A DNA stretch of 64,000 nucleotides from Aquimarina brevivitae (GCF_004216895.1 NZ_SGXE01000006.1:93300-157299); one strand, 5' to 3'. Counted from the stretch's first letter, positions 53,458-61,115 are shown. The notes: generated from the letters alone by a model not told the origin. A program made the numbers and translations.

Positions 53458-54056
53458 TCGATAAGAATTAGAATTTGAAATATAAGGTATAAAACTGCAT
53501 TTAATTTCAATAGCAAAAGATAGGATTCTTTAGGGATATTTAGGTTAAATACCAGGTTTCCTGAAGCAAAAATCAGCGTGCTACTTACCAAGTACAGTAA
53601 AAGTCCAATATTGACCACTAAAAGATCAGGATCTTTTTGATTAACCGTTGTAAACAAGTACGCAATGCAATAAATGGTCAGTATGGCCTGTGTTGAACTT
53701 AAACCAATCACATTGTATTTGGTTAATAACTCTGGGTTGTTGCTGTATTGCAACATCAACAGGAATACTACCAGTCCTCCTATCACCAAAATAGGTTTAA
53801 AATTAAGCAACTTTTGATAAAGCAAACTCAACATAATAAACTGAAAAACCAAGTAGATATTGGAAAGGAATAAGTTAGGAAGGTGTAATACAGGACCTAA
53901 AACATTATTCAAAACCTGGATAATAAGAACACCTATCAAATAAATGGTAAAAAATGTAAAGACCTTGCCCTGTCTGGGCAAGATCTTTATATATAGTATT
54001 GCATTAACAAGCAATAAAAAAGTGGCTACATAACCAAAGCCCTTGATAAAATCCAT
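53412..54056 (-). CDS. Seven-helix hypothetical membrane protein, probable sensor partner
   Basis: A 214-residue protein with about seven hydrophobic helices, starting FIKGFGYVATFLLLVNAILY after the Met, with short loops and no enzymatic motif. The topology resembles 7TM sensor modules (such as 7TMR-DISM cores) detached from a kinase. It overlaps the HPK7 kinase gene by 46 nt. I infer, but cannot show, that it supplies stimulus sensing to the kinase. Confidence 0.72.
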   Translation of the reverse strand: MDFIKGFGYVATFLLLVNAILYIKILPRQGKVFTFFTIYLIGVLIIQVLNNVLGPVLHLPNLFLSNIYLVFQFIMLSLLYQKLLNFKPILVIGGLVVFLLMLQYSNNPELLTKYNVIGLSSTQAILTIYCIAYLFTTVNQKDPDLLVVNIGLLLYLVSSTLIFASGNLVFNLNIPKESYLLLLKLNAVLYLIFQILILIEWRKIYYKKMLKSSS

Positions 54057-54061
54057 AGTAC

Positions 54062-54484
54062 TTAGCTTAGTGGACTATCCGGATCACAAACCGGTGGACA
54101 GGGTGTAGTTAAGTCAAAAATACCACTAGAGGTATTACCACTACCCACAGTTCTTGCCTGTTGATTATCTTTACCATCTATTTTACCATCAATAATATCG
54201 CGATAGATCCCCTGTTTATCTTTTTCTGTTCCTACAAAAATCATTTTATTTGTACTTCCATCGACACCAAGATACCCTCTTATATTGGCTTCTAAACGAT
54301 TAGCAGTAGCTTGTGCCTGTGCTGCAGTTGCATCATCTAAAACACCGATTTCATTGAGTATTTCTACAAAATCTGCTGCAGGGATTAAAAACGCCTTAGC
54401 TGCATTGGGGTGTTGAGATCGCCAAGCTGTAGTCCAATCAATGGCTGTTTGTTTATCAATAATGTTTTCGTTGTTTGGATTCAT
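54062..54484 (-). CDS. Hypothetical soluble protein
   Basis: A 140-residue protein without a signal peptide. It has a helical N-terminal domain (WTTAWRSQHPNAAKAFLIPA, DFVEILNEIG, ATAAQAQATANRLEANIRGY) and a Gly/Asn-rich tail ending in a proline-cysteine segment (TPCPPVCDPDSP). I do not recognise it. It lies 5 nt upstream of the seven-helix protein gene on the same strand, so it may be the first gene of the two-component operon. Confidence 0.65.
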   Translation of the reverse strand: MNPNNENIIDKQTAIDWTTAWRSQHPNAAKAFLIPAADFVEILNEIGVLDDATAAQAQATANRLEANIRGYLGVDGSTNKMIFVGTEKDKQGIYRDIIDGKIDGKDNQQARTVGSGNTSSGIFDLTTPCPPVCDPDSPLS

Positions 54485-54598
54485 TGTGTAATATGTTTTA
54501 GTTTTAAAGCTTAAAAATAGAATAAATATCTTGTTCTTCTTTCTATTTTACGATACAATACGCAATGAACCACGGAAAAATAATTCATCATTAAAAAT

Positions 54599-54642
54599 GA
54601 GAATGCCCAAACAAGTCTAATAAAAACTTATCTGGGCATTCT
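54599..54642 (-). terminator. Probable terminator of the gene at 54668
   Basis: GAATGCCCA and TGGGCATTC form a 9-bp stem, extended by AGACTT / AAGT pairing, followed by a T-rich tail on the reverse strand. Confidence 0.6.
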
Positions 54643-54667
54643 ACTAAATTGCTTTTATATTTCGCGC

Positions 54668-55147
54668 TTACTTGACTTCGTCAATATCATCTTTGACGAT
54701 AAAGAAATCTTTATAAGCATCGTCAATGTAATAGTCTTTTTCTAAAATTGAATAATTCATTACATTTCCTCTTACCTTGATATCAAATCCTACTTCGCTG
54801 GCTTCAATTACAAAATCATCATCAGCATCTTTTACATAGGATAATTCAATATACTTATCATAGGTTTTATCATAATCAGAGTTAATCCAAATGGATTTTG
54901 TCACCATCTCATCAGCATTCGCTACTCTGTCTTGATTTAATTTATTCTTATCTTTCTTCTTTAGTTTTACAGGTTGCATTACCTTATTTTTAATTTTTAC
55001 TTTAAACGGTATGGTAATATCTCCTTTTTCAACTTCGTAAGTCTTTACTATCGTTTTCTTTGACACCTCTGTTGGATTTTTTTGAGCTGAAATAGTAAGT
55101 GGAAGAATAAAAATTAGTGCTAAGAAAATAGATTTAATATTTTTCAT
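54668..55147 (-). CDS. Hypothetical exported protein
   Basis: A 159-residue protein with a signal peptide (to about residue 21, ending ISAQK). The mature part is short, beta-rich and strongly charged, with KIKNKVMQPVKLKKKDKNKL and many Asp/Lys residues. It is probably a periplasmic protein of stress or envelope type. Nothing identifies the function. Its upstream neighbour is a YtxH-like gene in the same direction 66 nt away. Confidence 0.65.
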   Translation of the reverse strand: MKNIKSIFLALIFILPLTISAQKNPTEVSKKTIVKTYEVEKGDITIPFKVKIKNKVMQPVKLKKKDKNKLNQDRVANADEMVTKSIWINSDYDKTYDKYIELSYVKDADDDFVIEASEVGFDIKVRGNVMNYSILEKDYYIDDAYKDFFIVKDDIDEVK

Positions 55148-55213
55148 TGCGTGGTTTTTTAAAGTTAGTGTAATAGTTAGTTAATTTTAGATCATATAGC
55201 CATTAGGTAATGA

Positions 55214-55543
55214 CTAGTTGGCACTAATCTTATTGTTACGCTCTTTCATAGTTTCTAACTTTTTTTCTAGCGAGGTAATAACATCATCTGCCTTCATACT
55301 CATATCATCTACTAATCCATCTAAATCCTTCTGGAATTGTTTTTTCTCAGATGTAAATCTTGAAGTTAATTCGTCACTAATAGTAGTGGCACGATCTGAA
55401 ATTTCATCTCTAGCTTTTAGCGCAGAATCTTGTATTTTTTCACGAGTTTTACTTCCTTTATCTGGCGCGAACAATATTCCTAAAGTTGCTCCTACTGCGG
55501 TTCCGGCTAATACTCCTAATAAAGTGTTTGTTGTGTTTGACAT
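55214..55543 (-). CDS. YtxH domain protein
   Basis: A 109-residue protein with the YtxH signature: a short Gly/Ala-rich membrane segment (LLGVLAGTAVGATLGILFAP) followed by DKGSKTREKIQDSALKARDE and a long amphipathic helix with repeated Lys/Asp. YtxH proteins are stress-induced and membrane-associated, with unknown biochemical action. Its closeness to a small exported protein and to hypothetical genes suggests a stress-response cluster. Confidence 0.88.
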   Translation of the reverse strand: MSNTTNTLLGVLAGTAVGATLGILFAPDKGSKTREKIQDSALKARDEISDRATTISDELTSRFTSEKKQFQKDLDGLVDDMSMKADDVITSLEKKLETMKERNNKISAN

Positions 55544-55694
55544 TTGTTATAAATTTTTAATTAGACTTGTTGTTTGTTCACTTAAGAACTATTATTAAGA
55601 TAACGTCTACATTAAAAATGTCAACTGATTTAACGGGGTTTAACCCTAATTAAGAAGCTTTAACGAAAGAAAGTGTTAATAACAAGGGTAAATG

Positions 55695-56171
55695 TTAAAA
55701 TACATCAGTGTTCTCCATAAACCCTTTGATAAATTGTTTGAGTTCTTTATCCTCAACCTTATCAATATGGGACAACAAAAATGATTTATCTTCATCAATG
55801 TTTTTGTAATACCCAGCAATTTTAGGAGCATTCGCTTGTACACTAAGTCGAATCATACGCAGTTCAATATTATCCTTTGCCTTGGAGATGGCTTTATCAA
55901 TTTGTTTTTTACCCTTATTAAAATCTCCAATTTTAGAAAAAATATTATTTGCAAAAGATGCATTAACCGCTAAGGCTACTCCATAATACCCTTGCATCAA
56001 AGGAGTTTTTGTTTCTTGATAAGCACGTTCTGTAAGTTCCAAAAAACTGTCTGACTTTAATTCAGAACTACTCGCATTCTTAAACCCCTCTCTAATCGCT
56101 TCCATATCTTGTGCATATAAATTGTGCGTCATAATCATTATCATCAATAGCAAACTGCCAAAAACTCTCAT
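55695..56171 (-). CDS. Hypothetical exported protein
   Basis: A 158-residue protein with a signal peptide (ending NLYAQD near residue 21). The remainder is almost entirely helical, with TPR-like spacing (LELTERAYQETKTPLMQGYY, GDFNKGKKQIDKAISKAKD). It may be a scaffold or a small adaptor. It lies 6 nt downstream of a large exported protein gene and is almost surely co-transcribed with it. Confidence 0.7.
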   Translation of the reverse strand: MRVFGSLLLMIMIMTHNLYAQDMEAIREGFKNASSSELKSDSFLELTERAYQETKTPLMQGYYGVALAVNASFANNIFSKIGDFNKGKKQIDKAISKAKDNIELRMIRLSVQANAPKIAGYYKNIDEDKSFLLSHIDKVEDKELKQFIKGFMENTDVF

Positions 56172-56177
56172 CCCTTC

Positions 56178-57794
56178 TTATTTTTCATATGAAACTTTAA
56201 CTAAAAGATAATTCTTTTTCCCATCAAAAACCTCAAAAATGCGTGATCCATCGGACAGCGAAGCGTGTTTACTCAGCTCTATATTATCTAGCCTGGCATT
56301 TCTAATATCACTACCCGTTAATATCGCTTCTTTAGAAACCTCACCCGTATTATCATTTATAATATAAGCGGTCATATAGTTAAATTCTTTTTTACCGTCA
56401 TAATAACGTTGTGGATTTTCTGCAAAAGAACGTTTTAAGTTAACGAAGTCATCAATATAAAATAAATAGTGTTTCCCTTCTTTAAAGAGATTGATATACG
56501 ACATACTTCGTTTACCTACAGCACCTATTTGGTCTTTGGGTAATAAGTGCATCCAATTTATAGTTCCTTGATCAGACATTTGCAATGCAAGGATGTCGCG
56601 ATAATAATATTTATAAGTTGTTCTGGAGCCAGAGGAGCTTGAAGTGGTAAATACCTCAACATATCGCTGCTCACCAAATATATTTACGTTAGACCCACTG
56701 AATACAATCTCATTGACTTTAAGATTCTCAAAATCCATTTTTTCATCTTTATCCTGTGTGCCTTCTGCAATTCGGGCTTCGCGTTCAGCTAACAATTGTT
56801 GTACTTTTTCTGCAGGGAAGTTAGCGGGTTTCGTAGCGCTGATCTTTCCGGTATTGTCAACAGGAGCAATAAAAGCACCACTACTCTCTTTTTTATTGGC
56901 ATTATCGGCATAAAAACCAGCAATAAGGACTTTTCCCTTATTTTCTTCAATAACGGCGTCGGTAACCGACTTTCCATTTAAGGTCAACTGACTTTCTACA
57001 ATATCTTTTTCATCCCCTGTTATTTTGTACAATACCGTATTATAGGTAGCTTCCATTTTGTTTTTGTCGGCGTCTTTGGAATTAAAAACAGAAGCTGTCA
57101 TATAAAAGTCACCATTATTGGCCACCATAAAATCTTCATATTCCATCCGACCACTAGCCGTCGGCATCGTCACTTTTCTACTCCATATCTTAGCTAGCGA
57201 AGTGCTATACACGCTGATCCCAATTTTATCTGCTCGATCATCATCAGTTTTGATTCTAAAAACCACCACTACTCTAGAGCCATCGCGAGATTTTTTGATT
57301 CCAAATTTGTTGATCCTACCACCCGCATCAAACCCATAGGTACTTTTAAAACCAAAATCATTCGTAATATTTTCTTTATCGCTACCAACCAAAATGGGTT
57401 GTTCTGCAACAATTTTAGAAAATGCTATTTTTTGTGCATACAATTTATCACCATTGGTATAAAAAGAGACCACTTTATCCCCCAATAACATAGCGGTTTG
57501 AAAATCCCCTTTGTCCTCAATAGTTTGACGTTTTTTTATATCTTCTTTTAAATCCTTTAAGGCAAAGCGCTGTACTACGATATCTTTTCGATCCTTTTTT
57601 AGGGACACAACATAATCCCCAGAAGCAAATAAATAGGAATTTAAGTTTTTAATCCTTTTATATTTTTCTCCTGTCTTAAAATTAAAATCCTCAAGCAATA
57701 CAGGTTTCTGTGCTGTTGCAAGGTGAGAAAATCCAATAAAAAGTAAACCGAATAGTAAACTATTAAAGTGTTTGGCCAATGTACAAGTAGTCAT
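56178..57794 (-). CDS. Hypothetical exported protein, about 538 residues
   Basis: The chosen ATG at 57794 gives MTTCTLAKHFNSLLFGLLFI, a proper signal peptide ending HLATAQ. An ATG 87 nt upstream would place a non-hydrophobic leader before it. The mature protein is beta-rich, with several Tyr/Asp strands that could form a propeller-like fold (GDFYMTASVFNSKDADKNK, FNYMTAYIINDNTGEVS). No enzyme motif was seen. It is translated with the 158-residue gene downstream and may form an envelope-associated pair with it. Confidence 0.7.
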   Translation of the reverse strand: MTTCTLAKHFNSLLFGLLFIGFSHLATAQKPVLLEDFNFKTGEKYKRIKNLNSYLFASGDYVVSLKKDRKDIVVQRFALKDLKEDIKKRQTIEDKGDFQTAMLLGDKVVSFYTNGDKLYAQKIAFSKIVAEQPILVGSDKENITNDFGFKSTYGFDAGGRINKFGIKKSRDGSRVVVVFRIKTDDDRADKIGISVYSTSLAKIWSRKVTMPTASGRMEYEDFMVANNGDFYMTASVFNSKDADKNKMEATYNTVLYKITGDEKDIVESQLTLNGKSVTDAVIEENKGKVLIAGFYADNANKKESSGAFIAPVDNTGKISATKPANFPAEKVQQLLAEREARIAEGTQDKDEKMDFENLKVNEIVFSGSNVNIFGEQRYVEVFTTSSSSGSRTTYKYYYRDILALQMSDQGTINWMHLLPKDQIGAVGKRSMSYINLFKEGKHYLFYIDDFVNLKRSFAENPQRYYDGKKEFNYMTAYIINDNTGEVSKEAILTGSDIRNARLDNIELSKHASLSDGSRIFEVFDGKKNYLLVKVSYEK

Positions 57795-57971
57795 ATTAAC
57801 TATTTTTTTAGGGTCTGTTTTGACAAAGATAAGATTCTTATGAAACAAATAACCATACGATATATGCATATGGTTTAACATTAAAAATATAATTTATTTA
57901 AAAGAAAAAAACTGATTTTCAAAAAATTATAAACCGATCTGGATTTATTCTAAAATTATGCCAAAAAAATG

Positions 57972-58002
57972 TTGCATTGTAGTCTCATAAAAACTACATT
58001 TG
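57972..58002 (+). promoter_or_regulatory. Promoter of the tRNA-Ser/Pro/Arg cluster
   Basis: TTG (57972-57974), 20 nt, TACATTTG (57995-58002). This matches the Bacteroidota -33/-7 consensus, 48 nt before tRNA-Ser. Confidence 0.65.
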
Positions 58003-58049
58003 CATCCGCATTTGAAAACATAGTGCGAAGTTCTTAGAAAGATCTTAAA

Positions 58050-58133
58050 GGAGAGGTGCCAGAGTGGTAATGGAGCAGATTGCTAATCTGTCGACGCGCA
58101 AGTGTCGCCGGGGTTCGAATCCCCGTCTCTCCG
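58050..58133 (+). tRNA. tRNA-Ser (GCT)
   Basis: An 84-nt cloverleaf. The acceptor GGAGAGG pairs with TCTCTCC. The anticodon loop carries GCT inside GATTGCTAATC, a long variable arm follows (GTCGACGCGCAAGTGTCGCC), and the T-arm is GGGGTTCGAATCCCC. No CCA is encoded. It reads AGC/AGT serine codons. It is first in the tRNA cluster. Confidence 0.95.
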
Positions 58134-58142
58134 CAGATTTTT

Positions 58143-58217
58143 CGGGGTGTAGCGTAGCCCGGTCATCGCGCCTGCTTTGGGAGCAGGAGGTCGCAGGTTC
58201 GAATCCTGCCACCCCGA
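58143..58217 (+). tRNA. tRNA-Pro (TGG)
   Basis: A 75-nt cloverleaf. The acceptor CGGGGTG pairs with CACCCCG. The anticodon stem CCTGC/GCAGG holds the loop TTTGGGA (anticodon TGG). The T-arm is GCAGGTTCGAATCCTGC. Its last 16 nt plus downstream sequence are duplicated at 58331-58367. Confidence 0.96.
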
Positions 58218-58367
58218 CAAATAAAGTGTGGAGTTTTTGTAGAAAGCTTGCTTTCTTAAGAAAACGAGAGATTTATTTGAAAATTAAAGTTTACTTTAAT
58301 TTGGTAATAGCTCTTCAGGATCAAGTTATTAATCCTGCCACCCCGACAAATAAAGGATGGAGTTTTT
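58202..58367 (+). repeat. Direct repeat of the tRNA-Pro 3' end flanking palindromic DNA
   Basis: A stretch from the 3' T-arm of tRNA-Pro into its downstream sequence (58202-58238) recurs at 58331-58367: 25 nt identical, then two mismatches in the next 12. The offset is 129 bp. Between the copies lie AGAAAGC/GCTTTCT (58241-58256) and a 22-bp perfect palindrome AAATTAAAGT-TT-ACTTTAATTT (58281-58302). This looks like an attachment-site duplication or a tRNA remnant left by deletion. Confidence 0.8.
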
Positions 58368-58400
58368 TACTTCTTACTTTAACATTATGGAAAGTATCCA

Positions 58401-58474
58401 GGTCGCGTAGCTCAGCTGGATAGAGCATCTGCCTTCTAAGCAGACGGTCACAGGTTCGAATCCTGTCGCGATCA
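58401..58474 (+). tRNA. tRNA-Arg (TCT)
   Basis: A 74-nt cloverleaf. The acceptor GGTCGCG pairs with CGCGATC. The D-arm contains GCTCAGCTGGATAGAGC. The anticodon stem TCTGC/GCAGA surrounds CTTCTAA (anticodon TCT, reading AGA/AGG). The T-arm is ACAGGTTCGAATCCTGT. It is last in the tRNA cluster and is followed by a terminator. Confidence 0.96.
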
Positions 58475-58484
58475 CTTAAGAACG

Positions 58485-58512
58485 AAAAGTCTGCAAAATT
58501 GCAGACTTTTTT
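58485..58512 (+). terminator. Terminator of the tRNA cluster
   Basis: AAGTCTGCAA / TTGCAGACTT stem with T6 tail, 11 nt after tRNA-Arg. Confidence 0.92.
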
Positions 58513-58518
58513 AGTTGG

Positions 58519-58893
58519 ATGAGATTTGAACGTGTTCAAGCATCGAAATACAACTAAAAAGGTGCAAATCTATGATTTGTTACTTTTCATTTAGACTACG
58601 GAGCTCAAAGGAAAACCGGAGGTAATCCTATTGAAGTACTCTTTTAGCAGAATGAGATTTGCACTTGTTCAAGCATCGAAATACAACTAAAAAGGTGCAA
58701 ATCTATTATTTGTTACTTTTCATTTAGACTACGGAGCTCAAAGGAACACCGGAGGTAATCCTATTGAAGTACTCTTTTAGCAGAATGAGATTTGAACGTG
58801 TTCAAAAATCGAAATACAACTAAAAAGGTGCAAATCTATGATTTGTTACTTTTCATTTAGACTACGGAGCACAAAGGAAAACCGGAGGTAATC
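58519..58893. repeat. Three 133-bp tandem repeats
   Basis: Units begin at 58521, 58654 and 58787 (GAGATTTG), an exact period of 133 bp. Unit 2 differs from unit 1 at about four positions, and unit 3 is slightly truncated at its right end. Each unit contains ATCGAAATACAACTAAAAAG, a CAAATC-TAT-GATTTG hairpin (disrupted in unit 2) and ACCGGAGGTAATCC. I see no open frame on either strand that spans a unit. The array lies between two terminators, directly before the cassette array. Confidence 0.93.
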
Positions 58894-58907
58894 CCTATAA
58901 AAACCAC

Positions 58908-58937
58908 AAAAAGCCTTGCAGTTGCAGGGCTTTTTTG
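58908..58937 (+). terminator. Rho-independent terminator after the tandem repeats
   Basis: AAAGCCTTGCA and TGCAGGGCTTT form a stem with T6 following. It implies that the tandem repeats are transcribed in the + direction. Confidence 0.85.
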
Positions 58938-58947
58938 TTTAGAAAAT

Positions 58948-58974
58948 TTGCTCGCTGAAAAATTTCTATCTTTA
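58948..58974 (+). promoter_or_regulatory. Possible promoter in front of the cassette array
   Basis: TTG (58948-58950), 16 nt, TATCTTTA (58967-58974), one mismatch to TAnnTTTG. It lies about 110 nt before the first cassette gene and points into the array. Confidence 0.35.
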
Positions 58975-59001
58975 TCCAATATAAAGTATCCTATATAGTT
59001 A

Positions 59002-59077
59002 CAAACGACTATAATCGTTTGAACGAATTAAATATAATGGAGATAAACACACCGGTGTGTTTATTCCTACGTTGGCA
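59002..59077 (+). other. Left boundary of the cassette array, candidate primary recombination site
   Basis: Two palindromes precede the first GTT box: CAAACGA-CTATAA-TCGTTTG (59002-59021) and a perfect 22-bp palindrome centred on CACACCGGTGTG (59043-59064). Six bases later comes GTTGGCA (59071-59077), the first cassette box. No left CAAC box exists here, so this is not an ordinary spacer element but the place where the array meets the chromosome. The attI-like role is an inference. Confidence 0.45.
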
Positions 59078-59085
59078 AACATTTG

Positions 59086-59811
59086 ATGAAATATATAGTC
59101 TATAAAAATAATATTGATAAAGGAGGTGGCTCTTGTTCATCCGAATCTGAATTAACAGTTTACTTGAACCCTTTTATTCAAAAGTTTAATCACAGATATA
59201 ACAAAAACATAGGCTTTTTTGCAGAAGAAGTACTTCAAGGAGAGAATTTAATTATAGCTAAAGAGATAATTGAATCTGAACTAACTGACTTAATTGAAAA
59301 CTATCATACTGATGCTGACCCAAACGGATTTGGAAGAAGTGCGCTAAAGGTAGACATACTTGGAGAAGAAAGAATTTTAGACCATTTTAGTTGTAAGCTT
59401 GACCAAATTATATACTCACTCAATGGATTACTCGAATTTTTCAATCGTACTATAGAAAATAATGGAAAAGTAGAAATATACGGACTTGGACACATTGATG
59501 TATTGGATTGTAATCTAATTTGGGAACTGAAAAAAATAATAAGAGAAACTGGTCATTGTAAAGTAAAAAAACTAAAGAAAGAAATTGAATACCTTTTCCA
59601 TATAGATGGAATAATAAAGCGAAACCCTAATGTAATAGATGAACGTCTGAAAAAATTAAACAAGCATAGTTTCATTATTATTTCAGATAATATAATTGAA
59701 TTAACAAAAAAGGGAAAAGTGGTAGATGTTTGGACAAACTATATTGAAAAAACCGTAACCATTGAGAAAGAAGAATTAAAAAAACGATTTGCCAACAATG
59801 GCTATAAGTAA
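59086..59811 (+). CDS. Cassette 1: unrecognised cytoplasmic protein
   Basis: 241 residues from the ATG at 59086; a TTG one codon earlier is a less likely start. No signal peptide or membrane helix. A helical centre (LDHFSCKLDQIIYSLNGLLE) and a Lys-rich C-terminal region (KVKKLKKEIEYLFHIDGIIK) follow a Gly/Ser/Cys stretch near the N-terminus (KGGGSCSSESELTVYL). No known family was recognised. The last codons, FANNGYK, are encoded by the left box and first stem of the following palindromic element, so the gene end and the recombination site overlap. Confidence 0.7.
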   Translation: MKYIVYKNNIDKGGGSCSSESELTVYLNPFIQKFNHRYNKNIGFFAEEVLQGENLIIAKEIIESELTDLIENYHTDADPNGFGRSALKVDILGEERILDHFSCKLDQIIYSLNGLLEFFNRTIENNGKVEIYGLGHIDVLDCNLIWELKKIIRETGHCKVKKLKKEIEYLFHIDGIIKRNPNVIDERLKKLNKHSFIIISDNIIELTKKGKVVDVWTNYIEKTVTIEKEELKKRFANNGYK

Positions 59812-59922
59812 TTGCTTGTACTCGCCTACTTCTGAAAATCCTTGCGGATTTTCAGTTTGGAGTGTACTTGCAAAGTTAAGTGCTAAACCACGCAACTACT
59901 CATAGCCGGAGACGTTGTACGC
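59788..59922 (+). repeat. attC-like element E1
   Basis: A 135-nt element. Left box TTTGCCAAC (59788-59796) and right box GTTGTACGC (59914-59922) do not match each other. The basal stem GGCTATAAGTAATTGC (59800-59815) pairs with GCAACTACTCATAGCC (59892-59907) with two G-T-type mismatches. Inside, CTGAAAATCC-TTGC-GGATTTTCAG is a perfect 10-bp hairpin (59832-59855), flanked by TGTACTC and GAGTGTAC. Confidence 0.8.
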
Positions 59923-59943
59923 AAGCAGAAAAAATACTCAGAA

Positions 59944-60423
59944 TTGATTAAAAAGATAATACTCGGAATATTAGCATTTGGAATCGGATTTGGAATCGCA
60001 TTGTATACCGAATCTTTTTTTCGTGAAATAATTCAAGATATTTTTAAGTGGTCAACGTCTGATAAAATCAAATTTGTCGGAAAGAATATTTATATCTTCT
60101 CTGACAAAACATATTGTATAGCATTGGGAATAATGCCTTTGATTTTGACGCTCGAGAATCTGAATAAAAAGCCAACTGAATTTCTAAAAAACGGAATTAT
60201 TTGCTTAATGGTTTTTGGAATTTCTTTAATCGGAATTTCTGCTATCGATGCGAATATCAAAGTTGTGGAATGCACAGCTTGTGATGATGGAATTAGAAAA
60301 TTACATTGGAACGGAATAAATTACGGACTGATTATAGGTTCAAGTGCTATTATTTCAATTATTCCAAGTCTGATAAGAATAATAAAACGGACAAAAAAAG
60401 CCAGCGTACAACAACATATATGA
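59944..60423 (+). CDS. Cassette 2: four-helix hypothetical membrane protein
   Basis: 159 residues from a TTG; no ATG lies upstream in frame within the cassette, and the frame is open back to the GTT box. Four hydrophobic segments are visible: IILGILAFGIGFGIALY, YCIALGIMPLILTL, IICLMVFGISLIGISAI and GLIIGSSAIISIIPSLI. There is a CTACDDG cysteine pair in the third loop. The C-terminus KKASVQQHI is encoded by the left box of element E2. I do not recognise the family. Confidence 0.65.
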   Translation: MIKKIILGILAFGIGFGIALYTESFFREIIQDIFKWSTSDKIKFVGKNIYIFSDKTYCIALGIMPLILTLENLNKKPTEFLKNGIICLMVFGISLIGISAIDANIKVVECTACDDGIRKLHWNGINYGLIIGSSAIISIIPSLIRIIKRTKKASVQQHI

Positions 60424-60579
60424 TGTCATAGCAGCAAAGTGATCAATCCAATGGTTCTTGAATTTTTGGTAAGGCGCAATGCTTGCAGAAAATGAAAGTT
60501 AGCAACCAGTGCGCAGAACTATCGAAAAGCAAAGTAACATTTTGCCCTGCTACAACACATATATTAAACGTTGGCAGTA
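60404..60579 (+). repeat. attC-like element E2 (homologous to E4)
   Basis: A 176-nt element. Left box GCGTACAAC (60404-60412), right box GTTGGCAGTA (60570-60579). The inner arms pair: CATATATG near the left with CACATATAT near the right, TAGCAG with CTGCTA, and GGCGCA with TGCGC. Long blocks are shared with E4: CATAGCAGCAAAGTGATC (60427-60444), GTAAGGCGCAATGCTTGCA and TAACATTTTGCCCTGCTAC. Confidence 0.82.
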
Positions 60580-60599
60580 ATACCCAAAATGACATAAAT

Positions 60600-61115
60600 T
60601 TGAACTTTTTCAGAAACATTATTTTAATATTTGTAATTATCTGCTTCACGAATTGTGCAAGTCGAAATGAATACGGAATTGTAAGACCTAATAAAATAAG
60701 ATTTTCTAATAAAAATTGTGAAGACGAAAAAGTTTTCGAAAAAATTGACACATCCGTAATATATTTAACTGAATATAAATGGCCTGAAAAGAACGGAATT
60801 CACTATAATGGATATAAGTTTTATTCTGATAACAAAGTTGCATTTTTCATTGATATTAAAATTGATAGCGGTGATGCATTAAATCCAAAAAAGGCGCAAA
60901 TGGGATTTTACTCAACCTGTTCTGAAATTAATAATATTCAAATTGCTTATCATCACGTACAATCTGGAATATTTAAATCAAAAAAAGAATTTGAAATAAT
61001 AAGCGATACTTTAATCGTTAAAACCCTAAAAAGTCCACAAGCATCATACGGAATTGAAAAATATTATAAACGAAAATTGACAACTAACGAATTAATTTAC
61101 AAACCTGATTGGTAA
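60600..61115 (+). CDS. Cassette 3: hypothetical lipoprotein
   Basis: 171 residues from the TTG at 60600, chosen because it immediately precedes a lipoprotein signal (NFFRNIILIFVIICFTNCAS, lipobox Cys19). The open frame extends back into element E2, but that part is not expected to be translated. The mature part has YKFYSDNKVAFFIDIKIDSG and a basic end. No family was recognised. It is probably anchored in the envelope. Confidence 0.65.
   Translation: MNFFRNIILIFVIICFTNCASRNEYGIVRPNKIRFSNKNCEDEKVFEKIDTSVIYLTEYKWPEKNGIHYNGYKFYSDNKVAFFIDIKIDSGDALNPKKAQMGFYSTCSEINNIQIAYHHVQSGIFKSKKEFEIISDTLIVKTLKSPQASYGIEKYYKRKLTTNELIYKPDW

Noticed and set aside
58064..58423. 119-codon forward frame over tRNA-Ser and tRNA-Pro
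   Set aside because: It runs through two perfect cloverleaves and the tRNA-Pro repeat; it is not a protein gene.
58321..58539. 72-codon reverse frame across tRNA-Arg with the phrase DRIRTCDRLLRRQML
   Set aside because: This is the well-known spurious translation of the antisense strand of a tRNA gene and its flanks. The tRNA explains the sequence.
58519..58893. CRISPR array
   Set aside because: Three repeats of 133 bp without distinct spacers and without cas genes are a tandem repeat, not a CRISPR.
60483..60599. N-terminal extension of the cassette 3 protein into element E2
   Set aside because: The extension is encoded by the homologous E2/E4 element sequence, and the lipoprotein signal begins only at the TTG at 60600.
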